40,063 nt of DNA from an uncultured Acidimicrobiales bacterium (GTDB taxonomy: Bacteria; Actinomycetota; Acidimicrobiia; Acidimicrobiales; UBA10347): assembly GCA_938015575.1 (NCBI GenBank), contig CALLPT010000253.1, positions 1 to 40,063 of the forward strand, in the 5' to 3' direction. The notes below the pieces were generated by a model. The model had not been told where the DNA came from. It was given only the letters and a program-made list of their open reading frames with translations, and ran no database searches. The position numbers and the translations under genes are program-made. Positions 7,099-15,051 of the stretch are shown here, piece after piece. Numbering within the stretch: the first letter of the stretch is position 1; each line of letters begins with the position of its first letter.

Positions 7099-10000
7099 AT
7101 GTCGCTCGACCTCTTCTCGCCGCCCGTGCGGGAATGGTTCGCGACGAACTTCACGGAACCGACCCCGCCGCAACGCCAGGGCTGGCCAGCAATCGCCAGC
7201 GGCGACCACACGCTGATCCTCGCGCCGACCGGCTCCGGCAAGACCCTGAGCGCGTTCCTCTGGGGTATCGACCGGCTGGCACGTGAACCCACCGATCCGG
7301 ATGATCCACACACACGCATCGTGTACGTGTCCCCGCTGCGGGCGCTTGCGGTCGACGTCGACAAGAACCTGCGCGGACCGCTCAAGGGAATCACCCTCGC
7401 AGCAGAGCGCCTCGGTGCCCCCACGACACAACCAACGGTCGGGGTGCGCACCGGTGACACGACCGCACAGGAACGCCGCCAGATCGCGCGGCGACCACCC
7501 GACATCTTGATCACGACGCCCGAGTCGCTGTACCTCATGCTCACGTCGCGAGCTCGCGAGGGACTCACCCGGGTCGAAGCCGTCATCGTCGACGAGATCC
7601 ACGCGTTGGCCGGCACCAAGCGCGGCGCGCACATGTCGCTCACACTCGAACGCCTCGAAGCGAACTGCGAGTCACCTCCGCAACGCATCGGCTTGTCCGC
7701 GACCCAACGTCCGCTCGAAGAGACCGCGCATTTCCTGGGCGGAAGCCAGGCATCGGCCGACGGCGAACGTGCCTGGCGTCCGGTGACGATCGTCGATGCC
7801 GGCATCCGCAAAGAAATGGACATCGAGGTCGTCGTCCCCATCGACGACATGGGTGACCTCGGCCAAGTGGTCGATGAGCCCCAAAGCGGACCCGCTTCGG
7901 CCGGTCCGGTCCGCAAGAGCATCTGGCCTGCGATCCACCCGCGTCTCCTCGACCTCATCGAGCAACACACCTCGACGCTGGTCTTCGTGAACAACCGGCG
8001 CCTGGCCGAGCGACTCGCCAATCGGCTCAACGAGCTGGCCGAGGAAAAGCGGCTCGATGCGCTCGACCGTGACATTGACGCAATCCTGGCGTCGACCAGC
8101 GACGAGGCCGACATTCCCGTCCTCGTCAAGGCCCATCACGGTTCGATCTCGCGCGAGCAGCGAACGGTGATCGAAGACGAGCTGAAGTCGGGAACCCTCA
8201 AGGGCCTCATCGCCACGAGCTCGCTCGAGCTCGGCATCGACATGGGTTCGATCGACATGGTCGTGCAAGTCGAATCGCCCGGCGCCGTCAGCCGAGGCCT
8301 ACAACGGGTCGGGCGCGCTGGTCACAACGTCGGCGACATCAGCCGCGGCAAGTTGTTCCCGAAGCATCGTGCCGACCTGCTCGAAGGTGCAGTTGTCGCG
8401 CACCGCATGCAACTCGGATTGATCGAGTCGACCCGGTTCCTCCGCAACCCTCTCGACGTCCTCGCACAACAGATCGTCGCCATGTGCGCCATGGACGACT
8501 GGAAGGTCGATGACCTCGCCCGCGTCGTGCGTGGTTCGGCGAACTTCGCCGAGCTCAGCGACGACGTTCTCCGCAACGTGCTCGACCTGTTGGCCGGGCG
8601 TTACCCAAGCGAACAGTTCTCGGAGCTGCGACCACGCATCGTGTGGGATCGCGTCGATGGTGAACTCCGAGGACGACGTGGCGCGCAACGCCTCGCCGTC
8701 ACGAACCCCGGCACGATTCCCGACCGCGGGCTGTTCGGCGTGTTTCTTCCCGACGGCACCCGAGTGGGTGAACTCGACGAGGAGATGGTGTACGAGAGTC
8801 GCCCGGGCGAAGTGTTCCTGCTCGGCGCATCGAGTTGGAGAATCGAAGAGATCACGTTTGAACGAGTGATCGTCACCCCAGCGCCAGGGGTTCCCGGCAA
8901 GATGCCGTTCTGGCGAGGTGACGGTCCGGGGCGGCCGCTCGAGCTCGGCGAAGCGATGGGCGCGTTCGTCCGTGAGCTTCGCGAACACAAGGACCCGACG
9001 CCATGGCTGGTGAACGAGGTCGGACTCGACGCGCTCGCGGCCGACAACCTGCTCGGCTACCTCGACGAGCAGGCTGAAGCCACCGGGTCGGTTCCCGATG
9101 ACCGCACGATCGTCGTCGAGCGCTTCCGTGATGAAATCGGCGACTGGCGGGTGTGTATTCACACCCCGTTTGGCGCCCAGGTGCATGCTCCGTGGGCCAT
9201 GGCGATTCGGTCACGGGCCCAAGAGGAGCTTGGGACCGACATCGAGATGATCTGGAGCGACGACGGCATCGTCATGCGTCTCCCGGAACATCTCGACGAA
9301 CTGCCGCTGGACCTCTTCGTGTTCCAACCCGCGGAGATCGACCGCATCGTCATCGACCAGCTGCCCCAAACCGCGCTGTTTGCGTCGCGCTTTCGCGAGG
9401 CTGCCGGGCGCGCCCTGCTGTTGCCCAAGCGTCGGCCCGACCGTCGCACCCCGTTGTGGCAGCAACGACAACGTGCGGCCGATCTTCTGACAACGGCCAA
9501 GGAGTATCCCGACTTTCCGATCCTGCTCGAGACGGTGCGCGAGTGCATCAACGACGTGTTCGATCTTCCCGCCTTGCGCAAGGTCCTGGGCGGGATCGAC
9601 GATCGGACGATTCGGTTGGTGCCGGTCGAGACCGCAAAGGCGTCGCCATTCGCGCAGTCGCTCCTGTTCGGCTGGATCGCGGTCTACATGTACGAGGGCG
9701 ATGCCCCATTGGCTGAACGCCGGGCGGCTGCGCTTGCGCTCGACCGTGATCTGCTCACCGAGCTCCTCGGGGCCGAGGAGCTGCGGGACCTGCTCGATGC
9801 CGACGTCATGGCCGATCTCGAGCTCGAGCTGCAACGCCTGGTGGACGGGCGAGCGGCCCGCGATGCCGACGAGTTGCACGACGTGCTCCGCGAGCTCGGT
9901 CCGCTGTCGTTGCTGGAACTCGAAGCCCGCGCCTCCGATCCCGGATCAGCCACGAGATGGGTCGCCCAACTCGTCGAGCAGCGACGAGCGTTCGAGGCGT

Positions 10001-11589
10001 CGATCGCCGACGAGCGCCGCGTTGTCGCCGCCGAAGACGCCGCTCGCGTGCGAGACGCGATCGGCGTTGCGTTGCCCCCGGGGCTTCCCACGGCGTTCAC
10101 TGATCCGGTCGATCGACCGCTCCACGACTTGGTCGAGCGGTTCGCTCGTACGCACGGGCCGTTCCTGGCCAGCCAGGTTGCCCATCGCTTTGGGGTCGGC
10201 ACGGATCGCGTGTTCGACGTGCTCGAAGCACTCGAAGAGACCGGCCGGGTCGTCCGCGGCGAGTTTCGCCCCGACGGCACCGATCGTGAGTGGTGCGACA
10301 AAGACGTGCTTCGCCGGCTGCGTCGCCGCTCACTTGCCGCCTTGCGAAAAGAAGTCGAGCCGGTCGACGGCGATGCACTCGCGCGCTTCCTGCCCAAGTG
10401 GCAGGGCGTGGGCACACCCCGGCGCGGCATCGATGGCCTCGTCGATGTTCTGGCGCTCTTGCAGGGCGCACCGATCCCTGCATCGGTGCTCGAGCGCGAC
10501 GTGCTGGCGGTCCGGATGGCCGACTATGCCTCGGCTGACCTCGACGCGCTGTGCACTTCGGGCGACTTGATCTGGATCGGAGCAGGATCCATTGGTCAAA
10601 GCGACGGACGTATTCGGCTGCTCTTTCGCGACCAAGCCGCCTTGTTGGCTCCCCCACCGCCCGAGGAACCGGTCGAGGGCGAGGTCCACGACGCGATCAG
10701 AGGCCTGCTCGCAGCCCGCGGCGCAAGCTTCTGGCCCGATCTTGTCCGAGCGTGCGCCGATGCCGAAGTCAGCTACGCCGACAACGATGTGCTCGCCGCG
10801 CTCTGGGATCTCGTCTGGGCTGGCGAGGTCACCAACGACTCACTCGCTCCGGTCCGATCCCTGCTTTCCAAGCGGTCGTCGAAGCCGGCCAAAGCGTCAG
10901 CGAGCGCTCGTCGCCGTCCCCGACCCGGACGCCTCAGCGCGACCGGACCTCCGACCGCCGCCGGGCGCTGGTCGCTGGTCGCGCCTTTGCTTGAGCCTCG
11001 TCCCAACGCAACCGCCTCGGCGCACGCCCGTGCCGTGCAGCTACTCGAACGTTACGGCGTGTTGACCCGCGAGGCAGCCCTGGGCGAAGGCAACCTTGGT
11101 GGCTTCGCCGGCGTGTACCCGGTATTGCGAGCGCTCGAGGACCAGGGCAAGGTCCGGCGTGGCTATTTCGTCGCTGGTCTTGGCGCCGCCCAGTTCGCCC
11201 TCGCTGGCGCGGTCGATCGGCTCCGACGCGGCACCGACGACGAGGAACCCGTGGTGCTCGCGGCCACCGACCCGGGCCAGCCATTCGGCGCGGCGTTGCC
11301 CTGGCCGGACAGCGAGGTACGGCCGTCCCGCTCCGCCGGCGCGCTGGTCGTCATCCAGGACGGAACGCCGCTCGTGTTCGTCGAGCGCGGCGGCAAGAGC
11401 TTGGTGACCTTCGAAGACGCAGCCGTCACATCTACTTGGGCCGCAGCGCTTGCGGGCGCCGTCGATGCTGGACGCACGCGCCTCGAAATCACCAAGATCG
11501 ACGGTCTTCCGGTGAGCGAGTCGCCGTTCACGGCACACCTCGAATCGGCGGGCTTTACGCGCGGCTACCGAGGTTGGGTCTACCGCTAG
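7099..11589 (+). CDS. lhr: Large superfamily 2 helicase Lhr
   Basis: The 1496-residue product matches full-length actinobacterial Lhr (about 1500). Helicase motifs are in order: the Q-like TPPQRQGWPAI, Walker A APTGSGKTLSAFL near residue 40, TTPESLYLML, DEIH in VDEIHALAGTKRG, LSATQRP, TSSLELGIDMG and QRVGRAGH. The winged-helix and Lhr-core regions follow, then a long C-terminal domain. Lhr is a 3'-5' ATP-dependent DNA translocase/helicase induced by DNA damage in mycobacteria (known). The C-terminal domain has been linked to uracil removal in other bacteria; that is not visible here. A nei-type glycosylase lies one gene downstream, a common partnership in Actinobacteria. Confidence 0.95.
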   Translation: MSLDLFSPPVREWFATNFTEPTPPQRQGWPAIASGDHTLILAPTGSGKTLSAFLWGIDRLAREPTDPDDPHTRIVYVSPLRALAVDVDKNLRGPLKGITLAAERLGAPTTQPTVGVRTGDTTAQERRQIARRPPDILITTPESLYLMLTSRAREGLTRVEAVIVDEIHALAGTKRGAHMSLTLERLEANCESPPQRIGLSATQRPLEETAHFLGGSQASADGERAWRPVTIVDAGIRKEMDIEVVVPIDDMGDLGQVVDEPQSGPASAGPVRKSIWPAIHPRLLDLIEQHTSTLVFVNNRRLAERLANRLNELAEEKRLDALDRDIDAILASTSDEADIPVLVKAHHGSISREQRTVIEDELKSGTLKGLIATSSLELGIDMGSIDMVVQVESPGAVSRGLQRVGRAGHNVGDISRGKLFPKHRADLLEGAVVAHRMQLGLIESTRFLRNPLDVLAQQIVAMCAMDDWKVDDLARVVRGSANFAELSDDVLRNVLDLLAGRYPSEQFSELRPRIVWDRVDGELRGRRGAQRLAVTNPGTIPDRGLFGVFLPDGTRVGELDEEMVYESRPGEVFLLGASSWRIEEITFERVIVTPAPGVPGKMPFWRGDGPGRPLELGEAMGAFVRELREHKDPTPWLVNEVGLDALAADNLLGYLDEQAEATGSVPDDRTIVVERFRDEIGDWRVCIHTPFGAQVHAPWAMAIRSRAQEELGTDIEMIWSDDGIVMRLPEHLDELPLDLFVFQPAEIDRIVIDQLPQTALFASRFREAAGRALLLPKRRPDRRTPLWQQRQRAADLLTTAKEYPDFPILLETVRECINDVFDLPALRKVLGGIDDRTIRLVPVETAKASPFAQSLLFGWIAVYMYEGDAPLAERRAAALALDRDLLTELLGAEELRDLLDADVMADLELELQRLVDGRAARDADELHDVLRELGPLSLLELEARASDPGSATRWVAQLVEQRRAFEASIADERRVVAAEDAARVRDAIGVALPPGLPTAFTDPVDRPLHDLVERFARTHGPFLASQVAHRFGVGTDRVFDVLEALEETGRVVRGEFRPDGTDREWCDKDVLRRLRRRSLAALRKEVEPVDGDALARFLPKWQGVGTPRRGIDGLVDVLALLQGAPIPASVLERDVLAVRMADYASADLDALCTSGDLIWIGAGSIGQSDGRIRLLFRDQAALLAPPPPEEPVEGEVHDAIRGLLAARGASFWPDLVRACADAEVSYADNDVLAALWDLVWAGEVTNDSLAPVRSLLSKRSSKPAKASASARRRPRPGRLSATGPPTAAGRWSLVAPLLEPRPNATASAHARAVQLLERYGVLTREAALGEGNLGGFAGVYPVLRALEDQGKVRRGYFVAGLGAAQFALAGAVDRLRRGTDDEEPVVLAATDPGQPFGAALPWPDSEVRPSRSAGALVVIQDGTPLVFVERGGKSLVTFEDAAVTSTWAAALAGAVDAGRTRLEITKIDGLPVSESPFTAHLESAGFTRGYRGWVYR

Positions 11590-11647
11590 GGCCGTGTGGT
11601 TCGAGTCTCGGGAATAACCCGGACCCCGATCGGTTGCATTGCTCGAC

Positions 11648-11668
11648 GCCGATTCCCCCCGAGTCGGC
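11648..11668. repeat. Inverted repeat downstream of lhr
   Basis: GCCGATTC-CCCCC-GAGTCGGC forms eight pairs with one G-T wobble. It has no T-tract, so it may be a weak terminator or processing site. Otherwise I see nothing convincing in the 257-bp lhr-SDR gap. Confidence 0.4.
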
Positions 11669-11834
11669 ACACCCTTCCGATTCTCCGTGGAGGGGACTGG
11701 CCCGGTGGAGACCTCCCACTCCATCGGGCCATCGACATCCTGGCGACAGCGCCCGACGTCGCAGCAGGAGGGCCCGAGCGCGTCCCGGGCGTCACGGACA
11801 TCGCTCCCAGGACACGGCTGTCACCATCCGGCGG

Positions 11835-11840
11835 TAGCGT
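11835..11840 (+). promoter_or_regulatory. Putative -10 box of the SDR gene (leaderless)
   Basis: TAGCGT, 6 nt, then ATG 11847. Confidence 0.45.
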
Positions 11841-11846
11841 TTTCGT

Positions 11847-12611
11847 ATGACACGGGTGCTGGTGACCGGAACCGATCGACCTGTCGGGGCGGCCATCCTC
11901 CCTCGGCTCGTCCGTCATGGGCTGTTGCCAGTTGCCGCCGTCGGCGACCCGGCGAGCTCGATCACCGCGATCGACCATGACCTCGTCGCCGACGGCGAGA
12001 TTGCCGTCGACCTGGACATTCACGCCAACGTGCACGCCGCGCTCGAAGACGTCGAGACCGTGGTTCACGCGGCCGACGTCCGCCCCGGCGGCAACGACGA
12101 CGTGCCACTGTCGGTTCGGGCCCTTGCGTCGGCATGCGCCGATCAGGGTGTGCACCTGGTGCTCGTCTCCCGCGTCGGTGCGGATCTGAGCTCGCTCGGC
12201 CACCGCAAGGCGCTGTGGCAAGCCGAGCAGGTTGTCGAACAGACCGCGGGGCTCGAGTACACGATCCAGCGCATCACCCACACGCACCCGGCGACCGAGA
12301 AGCTGTTCCAAGGTCCGTGGCTTCCGCTCCCATCCGCAACTCCCATCCAGCCGGTTTCACCGAACGACGTCGCCGGCCGCATCGTCGGACTGGTACAAGC
12401 GGGACCGTCGCAACGGGTGCGCGATTATGGCGGTCCCGAACTCATGCGGTTCGCGGACATCGCCCACATCTACAAGCAGGTTCGCGGTTCGACGCCGCGC
12501 AAGGTCCCGCTGCCTTCGGTTGGTGTCATCGCCGAAGCCGTCAACGGCGTCCATGTCACCGAGACGGGCGACCGCGGCAACGAAACATTCCGCACCTGGC
12601 TCGAACGCTAG
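11847..12611 (+). CDS. NAD(P)-binding atypical SDR / NmrA-like protein
   Basis: This 254-residue protein begins with the nucleotide-binding strand-turn VLVTGTDRPVGAAILPRL. A DVETVVHAAD segment (the NAD-dependent epimerase-like strand 4) and LVLVSRVGAD follow. There is no YxxxK catalytic pair, so it belongs with atypical SDRs that bind NAD(P) but often do not catalyse classical dehydrogenation. The C-terminal part, YGGPELMRFADIAHIY, is the typical substrate-lid region of NmrA/YwnB-like proteins. Substrate unknown. It stands between lhr and nei and probably shares their transcript, with 18 nt to nei. Confidence 0.8.
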   Translation: MTRVLVTGTDRPVGAAILPRLVRHGLLPVAAVGDPASSITAIDHDLVADGEIAVDLDIHANVHAALEDVETVVHAADVRPGGNDDVPLSVRALASACADQGVHLVLVSRVGADLSSLGHRKALWQAEQVVEQTAGLEYTIQRITHTHPATEKLFQGPWLPLPSATPIQPVSPNDVAGRIVGLVQAGPSQRVRDYGGPELMRFADIAHIYKQVRGSTPRKVPLPSVGVIAEAVNGVHVTETGDRGNETFRTWLER

Positions 12612-12629
12612 GTCGTCTGGTCGTCCGCC

Positions 12630-13427
12630 ATGCCCGAGGGCGACACCATCCACCGCACGGCGATTCGGCTGCGATCGGCATTGGCCGAAGCCGAACTGAC
12701 GCGTTTCGAAGCGTCGCGGTTGCGAGGTGATCGGCCCCGCGTCGGCGATCGGATCCACGATGTGCAAGCGGTCGGCAAGCACCTGCTGATCCGCTTCGAC
12801 CGAGATCTGGTGCTGCACAGTCATATGAAGATGACCGGTTCATGGCATCTCTACCGGACGAACGAACGCTGGCGCGAACGCGCCCACCTGGCCCGAGCGG
12901 TCCTCGAAGTGCCCGGCTGGGTGGCGGTGTGTTTCGCTGCTCCGATCGTCCAGACCTATTACGACGGCGCGGCCGATTCGCCGATCGCTCATCTCGGCCC
13001 CGATCTGTGCACCGACGCGGTCGACTTCGACACCGTGCTCGCTCGATGCGAGTCGCTGTCGACACCCGGAACCTCGATCGCCGAGGTCCTTCTCGACCAG
13101 CGCATCGCGTGTGGCATCGGCAATGTGTTCAAAAGCGAGACCCTGTGGGCCTGTCGCTGCGACCCGTTCGCGCCCATCGAGTCCATCGAGCCGCGGCGGC
13201 GCGAGCGATTGTGGCGCGTCGCGTCGAAGCAACTGCGCTCGAACCTCCAAGGCGGTCCTCGCACGACGGTTCCCGGAGGGCTCGCGGTCTACGGCCGTCA
13301 ACGCCAACCATGCCGCTCCTGCGGCACAACGATCGAGATGCGACACCATGGAGAGCAAGCTCGCAGCACCTATTGGTGCCCGAACTGCCAACCGACCAGC
13401 ACCGCTGCGAGCGCCGACGAGCGCTGA
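12630..13427 (+). CDS. nei: Endonuclease VIII-type DNA glycosylase/AP lyase
   Basis: A 265-residue Fpg/Nei protein. The mature N-terminus would be PEGDTIH, with Pro2 as Schiff-base nucleophile and Glu3 as catalytic acid. VGKHLLIRF carries the conserved Lys, GIGNVFKSE is the helix-two-turn-helix, and a C-terminal zinc finger (CRSCG...YWCPNC) completes the family plan. It removes oxidised pyrimidines and cleaves the abasic site. Its place behind lhr suggests a repair unit. Confidence 0.94.
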   Translation: MPEGDTIHRTAIRLRSALAEAELTRFEASRLRGDRPRVGDRIHDVQAVGKHLLIRFDRDLVLHSHMKMTGSWHLYRTNERWRERAHLARAVLEVPGWVAVCFAAPIVQTYYDGAADSPIAHLGPDLCTDAVDFDTVLARCESLSTPGTSIAEVLLDQRIACGIGNVFKSETLWACRCDPFAPIESIEPRRRERLWRVASKQLRSNLQGGPRTTVPGGLAVYGRQRQPCRSCGTTIEMRHHGEQARSTYWCPNCQPTSTAASADER

Positions 13428-13543
13428 CCGCTGAACCTTCGCCAGCCACCGCGACGGGCGCGCGCGACCTAACCAAATCGGGGTAGTTCGCCCGCTGCAG
13501 TGGCGCCAAACCACGGCGAAGGGCCGATGCCGCGAATCGCCCG

Positions 13544-13549
13544 TAGACT
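13544..13549 (+). promoter_or_regulatory. Putative -10 box of fxsA
   Basis: TAGACT lies 9 nt before ATG 13559. GTG 13553 (used by the ORF track) would precede the expected transcription start, which favours the ATG. Confidence 0.4.
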
Positions 13550-13558
13550 GGTGTGTTC

Positions 13559-14107
13559 ATGTTCGGGCTGATCTTCTTGCTCCTGATCGTCGTGCCGATC
13601 GTCGAGCTGTACGTGCTCTTCCAAGTTGCGGACAGCTTTGGATGGGCGACCTCGTTGCTTTCGCTCCTCGCCGTCAGCCTCATTGGCGGCGCCCTGATGC
13701 GATGGCAAACGTCGGGCGCCTGGACCCGTGTGACCGACAAGATCCGAAGCGGCCAAATGCCATCGACCGAGCTCGTCGACGGCGCCCTCATGATTTTCGG
13801 CGGCGCACTGCTTCTCACCCCCGGGTTTTTCACCGACGCCGTCGGCCTCTCGATGTTCATTCCCCCGCTGCGTGCCATTGCCCGCCGTCTCGTGCTGCAG
13901 CGAGTGAACACTCGGGTAACCACCATCGCCGGCGATGCCTCTGCGTCGTTCCCAGGCGGTGGCTTCACCTTCTCGACCGGGGGGCCTGGCGCCCGCACTG
14001 GTCAACGTCGTCGACCACGCGCTGGCGTGATCGACGTCGAGGAAGTCAGCGTCGAGCGCATCGACGATGACCCCTCGTCCCTCCCCCCATCGACTCCAAC
14101 GGAGTGA
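13559..14107 (+). CDS. fxsA: FxsA family membrane protein
   Basis: About 182 residues. The first segment FGLIFLLLIVVPIVELYVLFQVA and the second, SLLSLLAVSLIGGALM, are membrane helices. The region GALMIFGGALLLTPGFFTDAVGL is the FxsA hallmark. The C-terminus is Gly/Arg-rich then acidic and probably cytoplasmic. FxsA proteins are inner-membrane proteins; in E. coli the gene is linked to suppression of F-plasmid exclusion of phage T7, and no general role is known. The next gene starts 3 nt after the stop, suggesting an operon. Confidence 0.9.
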   Translation: MFGLIFLLLIVVPIVELYVLFQVADSFGWATSLLSLLAVSLIGGALMRWQTSGAWTRVTDKIRSGQMPSTELVDGALMIFGGALLLTPGFFTDAVGLSMFIPPLRAIARRLVLQRVNTRVTTIAGDASASFPGGGFTFSTGGPGARTGQRRRPRAGVIDVEEVSVERIDDDPSSLPPSTPTE

Positions 14108-14110
14108 CCC

Positions 14111-14944
14111 ATGCCTGATATCACCGAAGAAGAAGAGGAAGTACGCGAGGAGATCGTGCCGGGCGTGGCCCGTGCACTGAGCCCCATGGCTCGCCGCATC
14201 CTCGCCCTCAACCCCGGTGTTCGTACCGGTCTCGGCACGAACACCTACATGGTGGGCATCGACGAGATTGCGGTGATCGATCCTGGTCCCATGGACCAGA
14301 GCCATCTCGACGCGATCGTCGGCTGCGGCGGCGACCTGATCCGTTGGATCCTCGTCACCAATGACACCGACGAGCACGCCGGCTCGGTGCAGGCGCTCAA
14401 GGAAATGACCGGCGCCAAGGTCATGGCCTATTGCGACATCGAGTGCGATGAGAAGCTCAAGGACGGCCAGCAGATCGTCGGCACCGAGTTCCGCTTGACG
14501 ACCAGGCATCTCCCTGGCCCGTCGGCGCAGAACGTCGGGTTCGTCCTCGAAGAAGAACGCATGCTGATCGCAGGCGACCTCATCATCGATGGTCCGAGCG
14601 TCGCCATCGACCCCGAACGCGGCGGCGACATGGCCGCCTACATCGAGTCGATTGAGTCGCTTCGCAAGTACCGCTTGCGCCGCATTGCGCCGGCGCACGG
14701 CTATGTCATCGAAGAGCCGAAGCCCGTCATGGCTGCCTACATCGAGCATCGTTTGGCCCGTGAAGCCGAGATTCTCAAGGCGCTCGGTAACGACACGATG
14801 CGAGTCGAAGAAGTCGTCGAAGCGGTCTATGGCGAACTCGACGAAGAGCGAGCCGCACTCGCAGCCGGCAACGTACTCGCTCACTTGATCAAGTTGCGCA
14901 GCGACGGCAAGGTCAAGGGTCAGAAGAACTTCACCAAGGTCTAG
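14111..14944 (+). CDS. Metallo-beta-lactamase-fold protein with winged-helix tail, metal ligands degenerate
   Basis: The 277-residue protein follows the LACTB2-like plan: an MBL fold (NTYMVGIDEIAVIDPGP, AGDLIIDG, APAHGYVI) and a C-terminal winged helix (MRVEEVVEAVYGEL...LAHLIKL). The zinc motif HxHxDH, normally in a THTHxDHAGG context, reads TNDTDEHAGS, so two His and the Asp are lost. The next ligand position, normally PGHT, reads PGPS. The Asp of GDLI and the last His remain. Zinc binding is therefore doubtful, and hydrolase activity should not be assumed. GGAG precedes the ATG by 5 nt, and fxsA is directly upstream. Confidence 0.85.
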   Translation: MPDITEEEEEVREEIVPGVARALSPMARRILALNPGVRTGLGTNTYMVGIDEIAVIDPGPMDQSHLDAIVGCGGDLIRWILVTNDTDEHAGSVQALKEMTGAKVMAYCDIECDEKLKDGQQIVGTEFRLTTRHLPGPSAQNVGFVLEEERMLIAGDLIIDGPSVAIDPERGGDMAAYIESIESLRKYRLRRIAPAHGYVIEEPKPVMAAYIEHRLAREAEILKALGNDTMRVEEVVEAVYGELDEERAALAAGNVLAHLIKLRSDGKVKGQKNFTKV

Positions 14945-14980
14945 CTCGCGCCTTGATCGCCACATCGTGACGGGCAAAGC

Positions 14981-15029
14981 AAATTGATGTGGTTTCGGGG
15001 TCGTAGGCGCCCCCAAACGGCATCAATTT
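14981..15029. terminator. Bidirectional terminator-like inverted repeat between convergent genes
   Basis: AAATTGATG pairs perfectly with CATCAATTT (9 bp). Inside, GTTTCGGGG faces CCCCCAAAC. The element sits between the stops of the MBL-fold gene and the GH36 gene, and its A/T ends give T-runs on both strands, as expected of a two-way terminator. Confidence 0.65.
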
Positions 15030-15051
15030 CGGGTAGTTGAGTCGCTGGGGC

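Noticed and set aside
11597-11610. tRNA T-arm-like GGTTCGAGTC
   Set aside because: No acceptor stem, anticodon arm or CCA in the surrounding bases.
13469-15016. 515-codon ORF opposite fxsA and the MBL-fold gene
   Set aside because: Antisense shadow; both plus-strand genes have clear family motifs.
13478-15050. Similar short strings CGGGGTAGTT (near 13480) and CGGGTAGTT (near 15030)
   Set aside because: Similarity extends only weakly past 9-10 bases; not enough for a repeat family.
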